A DNA stretch of 11,087 bases from Bryobacteraceae bacterium. GTDB taxonomy: Bacteria; Acidobacteriota; Terriglobia; Bryobacterales; Bryobacteraceae. A program made the position numbers and the translations under genes. The stretch is from NCBI GenBank assembly GCA_030039005.1, contig JASHQT010000047.1, positions 1 to 11,087 of the forward strand. Direction: 5' to 3'. The notes under the pieces are model-generated. The model worked only from the letters and a program-made list of their open reading frames with translations, was not told the origin of the DNA and did not search any database. This document shows, piece after piece, positions 1 to 6,718 of the stretch (position 1 is its first letter; each line of letters starts with the position of its first letter).

Positions 1-224
1 CGCCAGGGCTTCTCGCCGTCGCTCGTCAAGAAGTCCGTCCAGCGCGAGAGCATGTTGCCGGCCATGTGTTTCACGATGAGCGCGATAGAATTCGACTCGG
101 CGTCCAGCGTGACGAAAAGCTGATCGTCCGTCACCTGGGCCATCGCGCGCTCCGCCAGCGTCTTGTAATAGCGAAACAGCGAGAGGGAATCTTTCACATA
201 GGACGTAGTGAATTCAAGCGCCAT
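1..224 (-). CDS. DinB-like DUF1572 family protein (5' part only)
   Basis: The reading frame starts at an ATG on the minus strand (222-224) and is open to the left edge, giving the first 74 residues. The protein begins MALEFTTSYVKDSLSLFRYY and continues through a helix ending in SIALIVKHMAGNMLSRWTDF. This resembles the N-terminal part of DUF1572 proteins, a branch of the DinB/YfiT four-helix metalloenzyme superfamily. The His in VKHMAGN (residue 53) sits where that superfamily places its first metal-binding His. The later His residues lie outside the window, so metal binding cannot be checked. There is no signal peptide, so a cytoplasmic location is likely. No strong ribosome binding site precedes the ATG. 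The gene diverges from the reductase at 268. Substrate and role are unknown; DinB relatives include thiol transferases. Family assignment is from recognised sequence pattern only. Confidence 0.75.
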   Translation of the reverse strand, partial: MALEFTTSYVKDSLSLFRYYKTLAERAMAQVTDDQLFVTLDAESNSIALIVKHMAGNMLSRWTDFLTSDGEKPW

Positions 225-252
225 GCGACCATCTTGGCAGAATGGACGTAGC

Positions 253-257
253 GGAGG
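253..257 (+). promoter_or_regulatory. Ribosome binding site fixing the reductase start
   Basis: GGAGG ends 10 nt before the ATG at 268 and only 1 nt before the in-frame ATG at 259, so it supports the later start. Confidence 0.6.
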
Positions 258-267
258 AATGACCAGA

Positions 268-918
268 ATGAAAATCGGGATCATTGGATCGGGCAACGTG
301 GGCGGCGCGCTCGGCGGCCGGTGGGCAAAGCTGGGACATGAAGTTACCTTCGGCACGCGCGATCCGCAAGGCATCCGGAAACAGCAGCTCGCGGCCAAGA
401 CCGGCAGCAAGACGCGCGCGGCCAGTTTCGCGGATACGGCTCGGGGCAACGACGTGCTGCTGCTCGCGACTCCCTGGCCGGTGACGCATCAAGTGATCGC
501 GGGTCTGGGCGATCTCGATGGCAAGATTCTGATCGACGCCACGAATCCACTGCTTCCCGATCTCTCAGGCTTGACGCATGGCACCACGACGTCGGGCGGC
601 GAGCAGGTGGCCGGCTGGGCTAGTGGCGCGAAAGTCGTCAAGGCGTTTAATACGGTGGGCGCGAACATCATGCAGAATCCGGCATTTGAAGGGCATCGGC
701 CGGTGATGTTTTATTGCGGCGATGACGCGCAGGCGAAAGACGCGGTGAAGAAGCTGATTGCCGACCTGGTGTTTGAGCCGGTGGATGCCGGTCCGTTAAC
801 GCAGGCGCGCGTGCTGGAACCGTTCGCCATGCTCTGGATTTCGCTGGCCCTCAAACAAGGCATGGGCGTAAATTTCGCGTTCGAGCTGCTGCGCCGTCCT
901 GGTGCTACCGCGGCTTGA
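268..918 (+). CDS. NADPH-dependent F420 reductase-like oxidoreductase
   Basis: A 216-residue Rossmann-fold protein. The N-terminus MKIGIIGSGNVGGALGGRWA carries the GxGxxG dinucleotide-binding loop (residues 7-12). It is followed by GTRDP (29-33), where Thr-Arg after the second beta strand fits binding of the NADP 2'-phosphate. ATNPL (91-95) and VKAFNTVG (124-131) are typical of the F420-dependent NADP oxidoreductase family (Fno/NpdG-like). Many bacterial members of this family act on other substrates, so F420 itself is not proven. The start at 268 is preferred because GGAGG lies at 253-257, 10 nt upstream. The in-frame ATG at 259 would leave only 1 nt after that site, and the ATG at 208 would add a non-conserved tail. 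The 3' end overlaps the convergent cytochrome gene by 14 nt. No signal peptide; cytoplasmic. Confidence 0.85.
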   Translation: MKIGIIGSGNVGGALGGRWAKLGHEVTFGTRDPQGIRKQQLAAKTGSKTRAASFADTARGNDVLLLATPWPVTHQVIAGLGDLDGKILIDATNPLLPDLSGLTHGTTTSGGEQVAGWASGAKVVKAFNTVGANIMQNPAFEGHRPVMFYCGDDAQAKDAVKKLIADLVFEPVDAGPLTQARVLEPFAMLWISLALKQGMGVNFAFELLRRPGATAA

Positions 919-1669
919 GCGCTTCGCGCAAAAACGCGAGGATCGATTCCAGTTGCGCGTCGTTGTAGGAGCCGATCACGGATGCGTGACGCCACACGCT
1001 GCCGTCGTGGATTTTCAGCTTTCCGGGATCGACCGTGCGTAGAACGGGCGGGACCGACGTCAGATCGTAAAACAACATGTGGGTTTTCGTTTGGCTGAGG
1101 ATCAGCGCGGGCATCGCTTCACCGTCCACGGTAGCGGTTTTGACATCGGGCGTGGCGAGCGCGCGGAGGGCCGCGGGGCCCGGCGGGATTTGAGAGATCG
1201 GCGTTGTCACCGGAATTCCGACGCCGTTCACTTCGTGGCAGGTGGAGCAACGGCCGAAGCCGCGCAGGGCGTCGAAGAACAACACTCGGCCGCGCTCGGC
1301 TTCAGGCGAAAGTGCCGCTTCGGCAGGACCAGACGGTCCTGGTCCGCCCGGTCCTAAGCTAATCGACGGATCCGTGATGCCGTTGAGATTTGCCACGTAT
1401 GTGATCACCGCGATCAAATCCGCGCGCGAGAGCGTGCTTCCAAACGCGGGCATCGCGGTTCCCGGCAGTCCACGCATGATCGTGTTGGTGATGTAGGTTT
1501 GGTCGAATCCGCGTCCAGCGAGCCGAGGCGCGCCAGCCGGAGTTCCACGCACGCCGTGACAATATCCCGTGGCGCAGGACTGCGCGAACACCTTTTGACC
1601 CATTTCGATTTCACTGCCACTCTGTGACCATCCCAGCGCCGGGATCGTCAGCATCAGGGCCCACTTCAT
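905..1669 (-). CDS. Exported di-heme cytochrome c, partner of the PQQ dehydrogenase
   Basis: A 254-residue protein starting MKWALMLTIPALGWSQ, a short export signal. Two cytochrome c domains follow. The first has an unusual CATGYCH heme site (residues 32-38, CX4CH instead of CXXCH) and a later AMPAFG that could give the axial Met. A Gly/Pro-rich linker (about residues 104-115) leads to the second domain, with a standard CSTCH site (141-145) and EAMPAL as possible Met ligand. The protein should be periplasmic or exported and should take electrons from the quinoprotein encoded just upstream. The two genes share an ATGA overlap (1666-1669), which suggests translational coupling. The start is set by that overlap; a longer in-frame extension reaches back inside the quinoprotein gene and is not credible. 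The tail overlaps the convergent reductase gene by 14 nt. Electron partnership is inferred from gene order. Confidence 0.88.
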   Translation of the reverse strand: MKWALMLTIPALGWSQSGSEIEMGQKVFAQSCATGYCHGVRGTPAGAPRLAGRGFDQTYITNTIMRGLPGTAMPAFGSTLSRADLIAVITYVANLNGITDPSISLGPGGPGPSGPAEAALSPEAERGRVLFFDALRGFGRCSTCHEVNGVGIPVTTPISQIPPGPAALRALATPDVKTATVDGEAMPALILSQTKTHMLFYDLTSVPPVLRTVDPGKLKIHDGSVWRHASVIGSYNDAQLESILAFLREALKPR

Positions 1670-3345
1670 TTGGAATCCTCCGCCAGCGCGAAGGCGATCA
1701 GCGTCGAACCGGTCCGCCAGTTCTGATCGGGAAAAAGCGGCGCAAGCTGCGCGCCCGTGATGGCTTGCTGCCAGCCCGTGGGAGTCGCGATAAACTGGCG
1801 CCCGCCCACCGAATACGAAACCGCCGATCCGCGATTGCCCGCGCCCGTTTGATAACTCCACAGCTTCGCGCCAGTATGGGCGTCGAGCGCAAAGAACTCG
1901 CCTTCGGGGTCGCCGGTGAAGACCAGATCGCCCGCCGTTGCGAGCATCGAAGCCAGCAGCACGTAGCGATACGGCATGCTCCAGATGCGCTTTCGCGTGA
2001 TGGGGTCCCACGCGTCGATGTGGCTGTAGGTCTTGCGATTCGGCGGCAGCTTGAACGTGAAGCCGCCGTTGGCGTGAAAGCGCCCTTCCACCGCTTCGTC
2101 CGATTCCGACCGCAGCTCGTTGCAGACTTCGTTGATGGGCGCGTAAACATATCCCGTGCGCGGCGAATACGCCATCGAGTTCCAGCTCTTCGCGCCCGCC
2201 GCGCTGGGGCACGTAGTCACCACCTTGCCGGCCGACGGCTCCACGCGCCCCACCAGCTTGCCGTCTTCGGTAATTCCCGAAATCCACGTCTGCACTTCCG
2301 GCATCGAAAACGCGCCGATGAATTCGCCGGTCACGCGATCCAGCACGAACGTTACGCCGCTCTTGTTCATGTGCACGAGCAGCTTGCGCATTTGGCCGTT
2401 GATGGAACGGTCAATCAGCACGCACTCGTAGGCCGAATCGAAGTCCCACAGATCATCGGGGACCTCCTGGTAATACCAGCGCAGCTTGCCGGTGTCGGCA
2501 TCCAGCGCCACGACGCTCGCGGTGTAGAGGTTGGCCGCCTTGCCTTTCGCGCCTTCGGGCAGCCGGGCTTCATCGTTGAAATCGCCGCCCGCGTTGCCTG
2601 TGCCCCAGTAGACCAGGTTGAGCTCTGGATCGAACGAGCCGGTCATCCACGGCGCTCCGCCGCCCAGCTTCCAGCTATCACCCTTCCAGGTCTCGTGACC
2701 TTTTTCGCCGGGGCCAGGAATCACGTACCAGCGCCAGGCGAAGCGGCCGTTCTGGATGTAGAACGCGGTGAGATAACCGCGATGCGCCGCGTCGCCGCCG
2801 GTGCCGCCGACGATCACTTTGTCTTTGACAACTAGCGGCGCGGCCGTGATGTCACAGCCGCACTGCCGCGGGTCATCCACCGCGACCTTCCACGCTTCGG
2901 CGCCGGTTTTGGCATCCAGCGCGACCAGGTAATTGTCCGTGGTGCCGAAGATCACTTTGCCGTCGGCGACCGCGACCCCGCGATTTTGCAGGAATGTCAT
3001 GCCGCCCGGTTTCCCCGGCCGCGGCGTGGGGTATTTGTAGTGCCACAGCAAGCGGCCCGTGGCCGCATCGAGCGCGAACACCTGAATGCGCGGCGTGATC
3101 AGGTACATGACGCCGTCGATGACGATGGGCGTCGATTGCAGATTCTCTGCGTAATCGCCGGTCTGGAACTGCCACACCGGGATCAGGCGTTTCACGTTGG
3201 AGGTGTTGATCTGATCGAGAGCACTGTAGCGCCAGGAAGCCTGCGTGCCGCCGTAGTACGGCCAGTCAGCATGTGTCGCGCCGTCTTGCGCGCAGAGCGC
3301 CGAGGCGCACGCGGCCCCCAGCGCGAGGACGAACAAGGTCCGCAT
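1666..3345 (-). CDS. Exported PQQ-dependent (quinoprotein) alcohol dehydrogenase-type enzyme
   Basis: A 559-residue protein beginning MRTLFVLALGAACASALCAQ, a clear Sec signal peptide. The mature chain has repeated beta-propeller 'W motif' blades such as LDAATGRLLWHY, LDADTGKLRWYY and LDAHTGAKLWSY, and an N-terminus (DWPYYGGTQASWRYS) typical of methanol/ethanol-type PQQ dehydrogenases. YWGTGN (246-251) holds the Trp that normally stacks on PQQ. LWDFDS (299-304) carries the likely catalytic Asp301 plus Asp303. The vicinal Cys pair of classical methanol dehydrogenase is absent; a CGC motif occurs at 162-164. There is no C-terminal heme domain, so the cytochrome encoded next probably accepts the electrons. 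The start is supported by GAGGA shortly upstream (plus-strand tcctc at 3350-3354). Periplasmic oxidation of an alcohol, aldose or similar substrate is likely; the substrate is unknown. Confidence 0.9.
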   Translation of the reverse strand: MRTLFVLALGAACASALCAQDGATHADWPYYGGTQASWRYSALDQINTSNVKRLIPVWQFQTGDYAENLQSTPIVIDGVMYLITPRIQVFALDAATGRLLWHYKYPTPRPGKPGGMTFLQNRGVAVADGKVIFGTTDNYLVALDAKTGAEAWKVAVDDPRQCGCDITAAPLVVKDKVIVGGTGGDAAHRGYLTAFYIQNGRFAWRWYVIPGPGEKGHETWKGDSWKLGGGAPWMTGSFDPELNLVYWGTGNAGGDFNDEARLPEGAKGKAANLYTASVVALDADTGKLRWYYQEVPDDLWDFDSAYECVLIDRSINGQMRKLLVHMNKSGVTFVLDRVTGEFIGAFSMPEVQTWISGITEDGKLVGRVEPSAGKVVTTCPSAAGAKSWNSMAYSPRTGYVYAPINEVCNELRSESDEAVEGRFHANGGFTFKLPPNRKTYSHIDAWDPITRKRIWSMPYRYVLLASMLATAGDLVFTGDPEGEFFALDAHTGAKLWSYQTGAGNRGSAVSYSVGGRQFIATPTGWQQAITGAQLAPLFPDQNWRTGSTLIAFALAEDSK

Positions 3346-3386
3346 TGTGTCCTCATCATAGTAGAAAATCAAGAGACAGGCCCAAC

Positions 3387-4364
3387 ATGTCTCCGCACGC
3401 AACCACCTCGCTTGAGTTCTACTTCGATACGGCGGGCCGCGACGACGTACTGAGCGGCGGCGTCAGGATGATCCCGATCCAAACTCCGCAAGGCGTATTC
3501 CATGTGTGGACCAAGCGAGTGGGCAACAATCCCGGGATCAAGGCGCTCCTGCTGCATGGCGGACCGGGCGCCACGCATGAATATTTAGAATGCTTCGACA
3601 GCTACTTTCCAAAGGCGGGAATCGAATATTACTACTACGATCAACTCGGATCTGCGTACAGCGATCAACCGGACGCTCCCGAGCTGTGGGATCTCGCGCA
3701 CTTCGTCGATGAAGTAGAACAGGTGCGGCGGGCGCTTAAGCTCGATCGAAACAATTTTTACCTGTTCGGGCAATCCTGGGGCGGAATCTTGGCGCTGGAA
3801 TACGCGCTGAAGCACCAGGAGAATTTGAAAGGGCTCATTATCTCCAATATGGTCCCGAGCATTCCGGCGTACAACGAGTACGCTCACAAAGTGCTTATGC
3901 CGGCCATGGACCAGCACGCGCTCGAGGAAATCCAGCGGCTGGAGGCCGCGCAAGACTACGAAAATCCGCGCTACGAAGAGCTGCTGATGCAGCATTACTA
4001 CGTCGATCATGTCTTGCGCATGCCGCCCGATCAGTGGCCCGACCCGGTGAAGCGTGCCTTCGCGAAGATCAACAAGAAAATCTACATTCCGATGCAAGGA
4101 CCGAGCGAAATGGGCGCGAGCGGCAAGCTTTTGAACTGGGATCGAACGGCCGATCTGCAGAAGGTGACGGTGCCCACTCTCTCGATCGGCGCGCGCTACG
4201 ACACCATGGATCCCGCCATGATGGAGTTGCTCGCGACAAAGGTCCAACGAGGCCGCTTTCTCTTTTGTCCGAAAGGCAGCCATATGTCGATGTACGACGA
4301 TCAAGAAGGGTACATGGCGGGCATCATTCAGTTTCTGAGTGATGTGGACGAAGCGCGCTTCTGA
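3387..4364 (+). CDS. Proline iminopeptidase-family alpha/beta hydrolase
   Basis: A 325-residue cytoplasmic alpha/beta hydrolase of peptidase family S33. HGGPG (57-61) supplies the oxyanion hole typical of proline iminopeptidases. GQSWGG (128-133) carries the nucleophile Ser130, ARYDTMD (269-275) the probable acidic residue Asp272, and KGSHMS (296-301) the catalytic His299. The YDQLG segment (84-88) matches the family, although the usual Cys-Gly-Arg-Ser stretch after it reads SAYS. Related enzymes remove N-terminal proline or hydrolyse amides and lactones, so the true substrate is uncertain. The ATG at 3387 is chosen because it opens the conserved chain. A longer frame to 3273 would read back through the divergent quinoprotein start, and its extra 38 residues are Arg-rich and unlike the family. 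The Fic-family gene starts 2 nt after its stop, so the two are probably cotranscribed. Confidence 0.87.
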   Translation: MSPHATTSLEFYFDTAGRDDVLSGGVRMIPIQTPQGVFHVWTKRVGNNPGIKALLLHGGPGATHEYLECFDSYFPKAGIEYYYYDQLGSAYSDQPDAPELWDLAHFVDEVEQVRRALKLDRNNFYLFGQSWGGILALEYALKHQENLKGLIISNMVPSIPAYNEYAHKVLMPAMDQHALEEIQRLEAAQDYENPRYEELLMQHYYVDHVLRMPPDQWPDPVKRAFAKINKKIYIPMQGPSEMGASGKLLNWDRTADLQKVTVPTLSIGARYDTMDPAMMELLATKVQRGRFLFCPKGSHMSMYDDQEGYMAGIIQFLSDVDEARF

Positions 4365-4366
4365 AT

Positions 4367-4894
4367 ATGCTCACGGCGCACAAATGGCAACCGATCGCTG
4401 ATCTTCCGAACAATCCGAAGAGCCTTACGGACGGCGAGCTGGAATCTCTCGCGCGAGTCTGGAGGACTCAAAAGGAGCAGCTAATCGAAAGTGAAACCCT
4501 CGCCGAATTTGAGAAGCGGCTGCGGCGCGAGTGGGCGATTGAGACAGGGATTATCGAGGACGTCTATACACTGGACCGGGGCGTTACTTCAACCCTGATC
4601 GAAAAAGGGATCGATGCCTCTCTGATACCTCACGATCCGCGGAATCCCGATAACGAACTCGTTGCACGGATCATCCAGGATCATTTCGAAGCGCTCGAAG
4701 GTATGTTCGACTTCGTCGCAGGACGCCGCCCGCTTTCCACTAGCTCTATCAAGGAGCTCCACGCGGCGCTCTTGCGCAATGTAGATGTCCATGTTGTGGT
4801 GGACCAATTCGGAAAGGCGTTTGAGACGCCGTTGGAGAAGGGGCAGTACAAGACGATGCCGAACAGTCCCACTCGTCGACGGACTGGTCCATGA
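4367..4894 (+). pseudogene. Fic-family protein, N-terminal half (split by frameshift)
   Basis: This frame gives the first about 170 genuine residues of a Fic (AMP-transferase) protein, then six off-frame residues and a stop. It opens MLTAHKWQPIADLPNNP and contains WAIETGIIEDVYTLDRG. Thr60-x3-Glu64 there resembles the inhibitory (S/T)xxxE(G/N) helix of class II Fic proteins, although the last position is Asp (TGIIED). The segment up to residue 165 ends in a flap-like FETPLEKGQYKTMP, which in the family comes shortly before the active-site helix. The catalytic motif itself is missing from this frame and lies in the next one. The gene begins 2 nt after the hydrolase stop. Unless the frameshift is a sequencing error or is bypassed, this product alone would lack transferase activity. 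Confidence 0.8.
4868..4880 (+). other. Frameshift site within the Fic-family gene
   Basis: The upstream frame reads PNSPTR through 4876 and then loses similarity and stops at 4894. The frame in which gac begins at 4878 continues DGLVHEYCPPEHVASEMD, which reads as the natural continuation. Loss of 2 nt or gain of 1 nt between about 4874 and 4878 explains the break; for example PTR-x-DG would be restored by adding two bases. There is no homopolymer slippery run at the site. Confidence 0.75.
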
Positions 4895-5741
4895 ATATTG
4901 CCCGCCGGAGCACGTGGCTTCGGAAATGGACGCGCTGATACGAATGCACGTGGAGCATCATTCCAGGAACGTCCCGCCGGAAGTAGAAGCCGCGTGGCTT
5001 CATCACAGGTTTTCGCAGATTCATCCGTTTGCTGATGGGAATGGGCGAGTCGCACGCGCGATCGCGAGCCTTGTGTTCATCAAGGCCGGATGGTTTCCGC
5101 TGATTGTGAAGCGCGAAGACAAACCGCGCTACATCGATGCGCTGGAGAAAGCGGACGACGAAGACCTACGGCCTCTGGTCTCGCTGTTTGTGGAGGGGCA
5201 GCGGAACGCTCTGGTGCAGGCCACAGAGGTTGCTTACGACATTCACCCGATCACGACCGCCCATGATGCCGCACTCGCCGCACGCGACCGCTTGGTGCAA
5301 CGCGGGAAGCTGCCTATGAATAATTCGCGAGAGGTGGCAGCCGCACTTATAGAGGACGCAAAGCAACGTCTGACCGAGGTTGCCAATGAGTTAACTGAAG
5401 AAACGAGCGGGCTTGGGAGCGGATATGAATATAGCGTGGTAACCGGCATACAGCACGACGTGGCTCAGTTCGGTGATTTTGATCGCGAGGTGCATTTGAA
5501 ACTCAGCACGGGAACTCTTTCCACCCTCGTTCTGCCCTTCCATGCTATTGGCCCCCGATTCCGTGGTTTGATCGCCGTCGTTCCATACCTCGTAACTGAG
5601 GGCATTCGGCACACCCTCATCGGCGGCATGGGCTTCCAGATCAACTACGAAGAGAGTCTGGAGTCTGCTACAAAGCGCTTCTCTGCTTGGCTCGACGAGG
5701 TCATCGTCAAGGGTCTGAACATGTGGCGCCGCACGCTTTAG
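4878..5741 (+). pseudogene. Fic-family protein, C-terminal half with catalytic motif
   Basis: This frame continues the broken Fic gene. An ATG-initiated reading would begin at 4785, but its first about 28 residues are an out-of-frame translation of the N-terminal half. Conserved content begins at DGLVHEYCPPEHVASEMD, a segment widely seen just before the Fic core. The active-site loop HPFADGNGRVAR (5022-5057) matches HxFx(D/E)GNGRxxR in full, with the catalytic His and the anion-binding Gly-Asn-Gly-Arg. About 225 residues follow, ending GLNMWRRTL. They include a helical stretch rich in Glu and Asn and a mixed beta region with no family name I recognise. Fic enzymes transfer AMP or another nucleotide to a protein target. 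With an intact frame the whole protein would be about 457 residues. The stop is 7 nt before the panB leader's TATAAT. Confidence 0.8.
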
Positions 5742-5744
5742 CGC

Positions 5745-5750
5745 TATAAT
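5745..5750 (+). promoter_or_regulatory. Possible -10 box for the panB operon
   Basis: A perfect TATAAT lies 98 nt before the panB ATG and just after the Fic stop. No good -35 hexamer is present at 15-19 nt spacing, and there is no TGn extension, so promoter activity is uncertain. Confidence 0.35.
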
Positions 5751-5848
5751 GATGTTGGCGCTGACTTAGCGCAGCGACCAGCTTTGAACCGCCGCCCTCC
5801 GGGGCAGCATGTAAGTCCGGGACTTGATCAGTTTTTCGACAGGTACCA
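5751..5848 (+). promoter_or_regulatory. panB operon leader with small inverted repeats
   Basis: About 100 nt lie between the Fic stop and panB. GCGCT-gactt-AGCGC (5758-5772) can form a hairpin, and CGCTG (5759-5763) can instead pair with CAGCG (5772-5776). GCCC-tccg-GGGC and AAGTC-cgg-GACTT (5813-5825) are further short stems. The second of these is followed by TTTTT (5832-5836) after a 6-nt gap. An AUG directly followed by UAA lies at 5809-5814. The loop GACTT (5763-5767) is complementary to AAGTC (5813-5817), so alternative folds are possible. A pan-type leader RNA is known upstream of panB operons in other phyla, but I cannot match this one to it by eye. Confidence 0.3.
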
Positions 5849-6718
5849 ATGGCAATGCGACACAATCACTGCACTCCCTACGCAATTCCATCCGCAACGT
5901 TGCCCGCGCAGCACCTTTCCACGCAAAAACAGGGCGCTAGCGATTTTCTGCGGGCCAAGGCCGAAGGCCGCAAGCTCTCGATGGTCACCTGCTATGACTA
6001 CACGTTCGCGCGGCTCATCTCGAAAACCGCCGTCGACGGGATTCTCGTAGGCGACAGCGCCGCCATGGTCATGCACGGCTACGCGTCCACACAAGCCGCG
6101 AGCGTCGATCTCATCCGCCTACACACGGAGGCCGTGGCGCGCGGCGCGGAGAACAAATTCGTGGTGGCCGACATGCCGTTCCTTTCGTGCACACACGGCA
6201 TCGACGCCGCGCTCGATTCAGCCCGCGGCTTCCTCGCGGCCGGCGCGCACGCCGTGAAGATCGAAGGCGTGGATGGTCTCGAAGCGGTGATCCAGGCGTT
6301 CGTCGAACACGGCATTCCGGTGATGGGCCATCTCGGGCTTCAGCCGCAAACGGTCCAAGCCAACGGCCGCTTCCGTGTTCAGGGCCGCACCGACGAATCC
6401 GCGCGCGCGATCCGCCGCCAGGCCGTCGGGCTCGAAGGACTCGGCGCGTTTGCGATCGTGCTCGAATGTGTTCCGGCGAACCTGGCGCGCGCCATCACCG
6501 AGACGCTGCGCATCCCGACTATCGGCATCGGGGCCGGCGCCGGTTGCGATGGACAGATTCTGGTTCTTCAGGATCTTCTGGGCATGAGTTCCGACTTCCG
6601 GCCGAAATTCGCCCGGCCATTCCTGGATGGCGCGCGTAACGTGCGGGACGCCGTCGCGCAGTTCGATGACGAAGTGAAAGCGGGAACGTTTCCCAGTGTC
6701 GAGGAGAGCTATTCTTGA
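5849..6718 (+). CDS. panB: 3-methyl-2-oxobutanoate hydroxymethyltransferase
   Basis: PanB (ketopantoate hydroxymethyltransferase) transfers a hydroxymethyl group from 5,10-methylene-tetrahydrofolate to alpha-ketoisovalerate, giving ketopantoate in the cytoplasm. The 289-residue chain has the family signatures: VTCYDY (46-51), VGDSAAMVMHGY with metal ligand Asp69, VVADMPF with Asp108, VKIEG with Glu139, GHLGLQPQ, LECVP with the proposed catalytic Glu206, and IGIGAG. It is about 25 residues longer than E. coli PanB because of an N-terminal extension (MAMRHNHCTPYAIPSATLPA) that carries no recognised domain. ATG 5849 is chosen from ACAGG 5 nt upstream; ATG 5855 is the alternative. The stop overlaps the TTG start of panC, and the gene is the first of the panB-panC-coaX operon. 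Confidence 0.96.
   Translation: MAMRHNHCTPYAIPSATLPAQHLSTQKQGASDFLRAKAEGRKLSMVTCYDYTFARLISKTAVDGILVGDSAAMVMHGYASTQAASVDLIRLHTEAVARGAENKFVVADMPFLSCTHGIDAALDSARGFLAAGAHAVKIEGVDGLEAVIQAFVEHGIPVMGHLGLQPQTVQANGRFRVQGRTDESARAIRRQAVGLEGLGAFAIVLECVPANLARAITETLRIPTIGIGAGAGCDGQILVLQDLLGMSSDFRPKFARPFLDGARNVRDAVAQFDDEVKAGTFPSVEESYS

Noticed and set aside
1670..2287. N-terminal extension of the cytochrome frame
   Set aside because: The extra 206 residues run through the quinoprotein gene in another frame. The ATG at 1669 opens on a signal peptide and overlaps the quinoprotein stop.
1624..2835. Long plus-strand open frame of 403 codons
   Set aside because: It lies opposite the quinoprotein gene, is rich in Arg, Ala and His, shows no family motif, and is the expected antisense shadow of a GC-rich gene.
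3585..4304. Minus-strand open frame of 239 codons
   Set aside because: It is antisense to the hydrolase, which has a complete catalytic triad; no motif is visible in the antisense frame.
4868..4894. Programmed ribosomal frameshift in the Fic gene
   Set aside because: There is no slippery heptamer, internal SD or clear downstream structure at the junction; mutation or sequence error is simpler.
5813..5836. Intrinsic terminator or attenuator before panB
   Set aside because: The AAGTC-cgg-GACTT stem is short, and the T-run is 6 nt away from it rather than adjacent. It is kept only as part of the leader observation.
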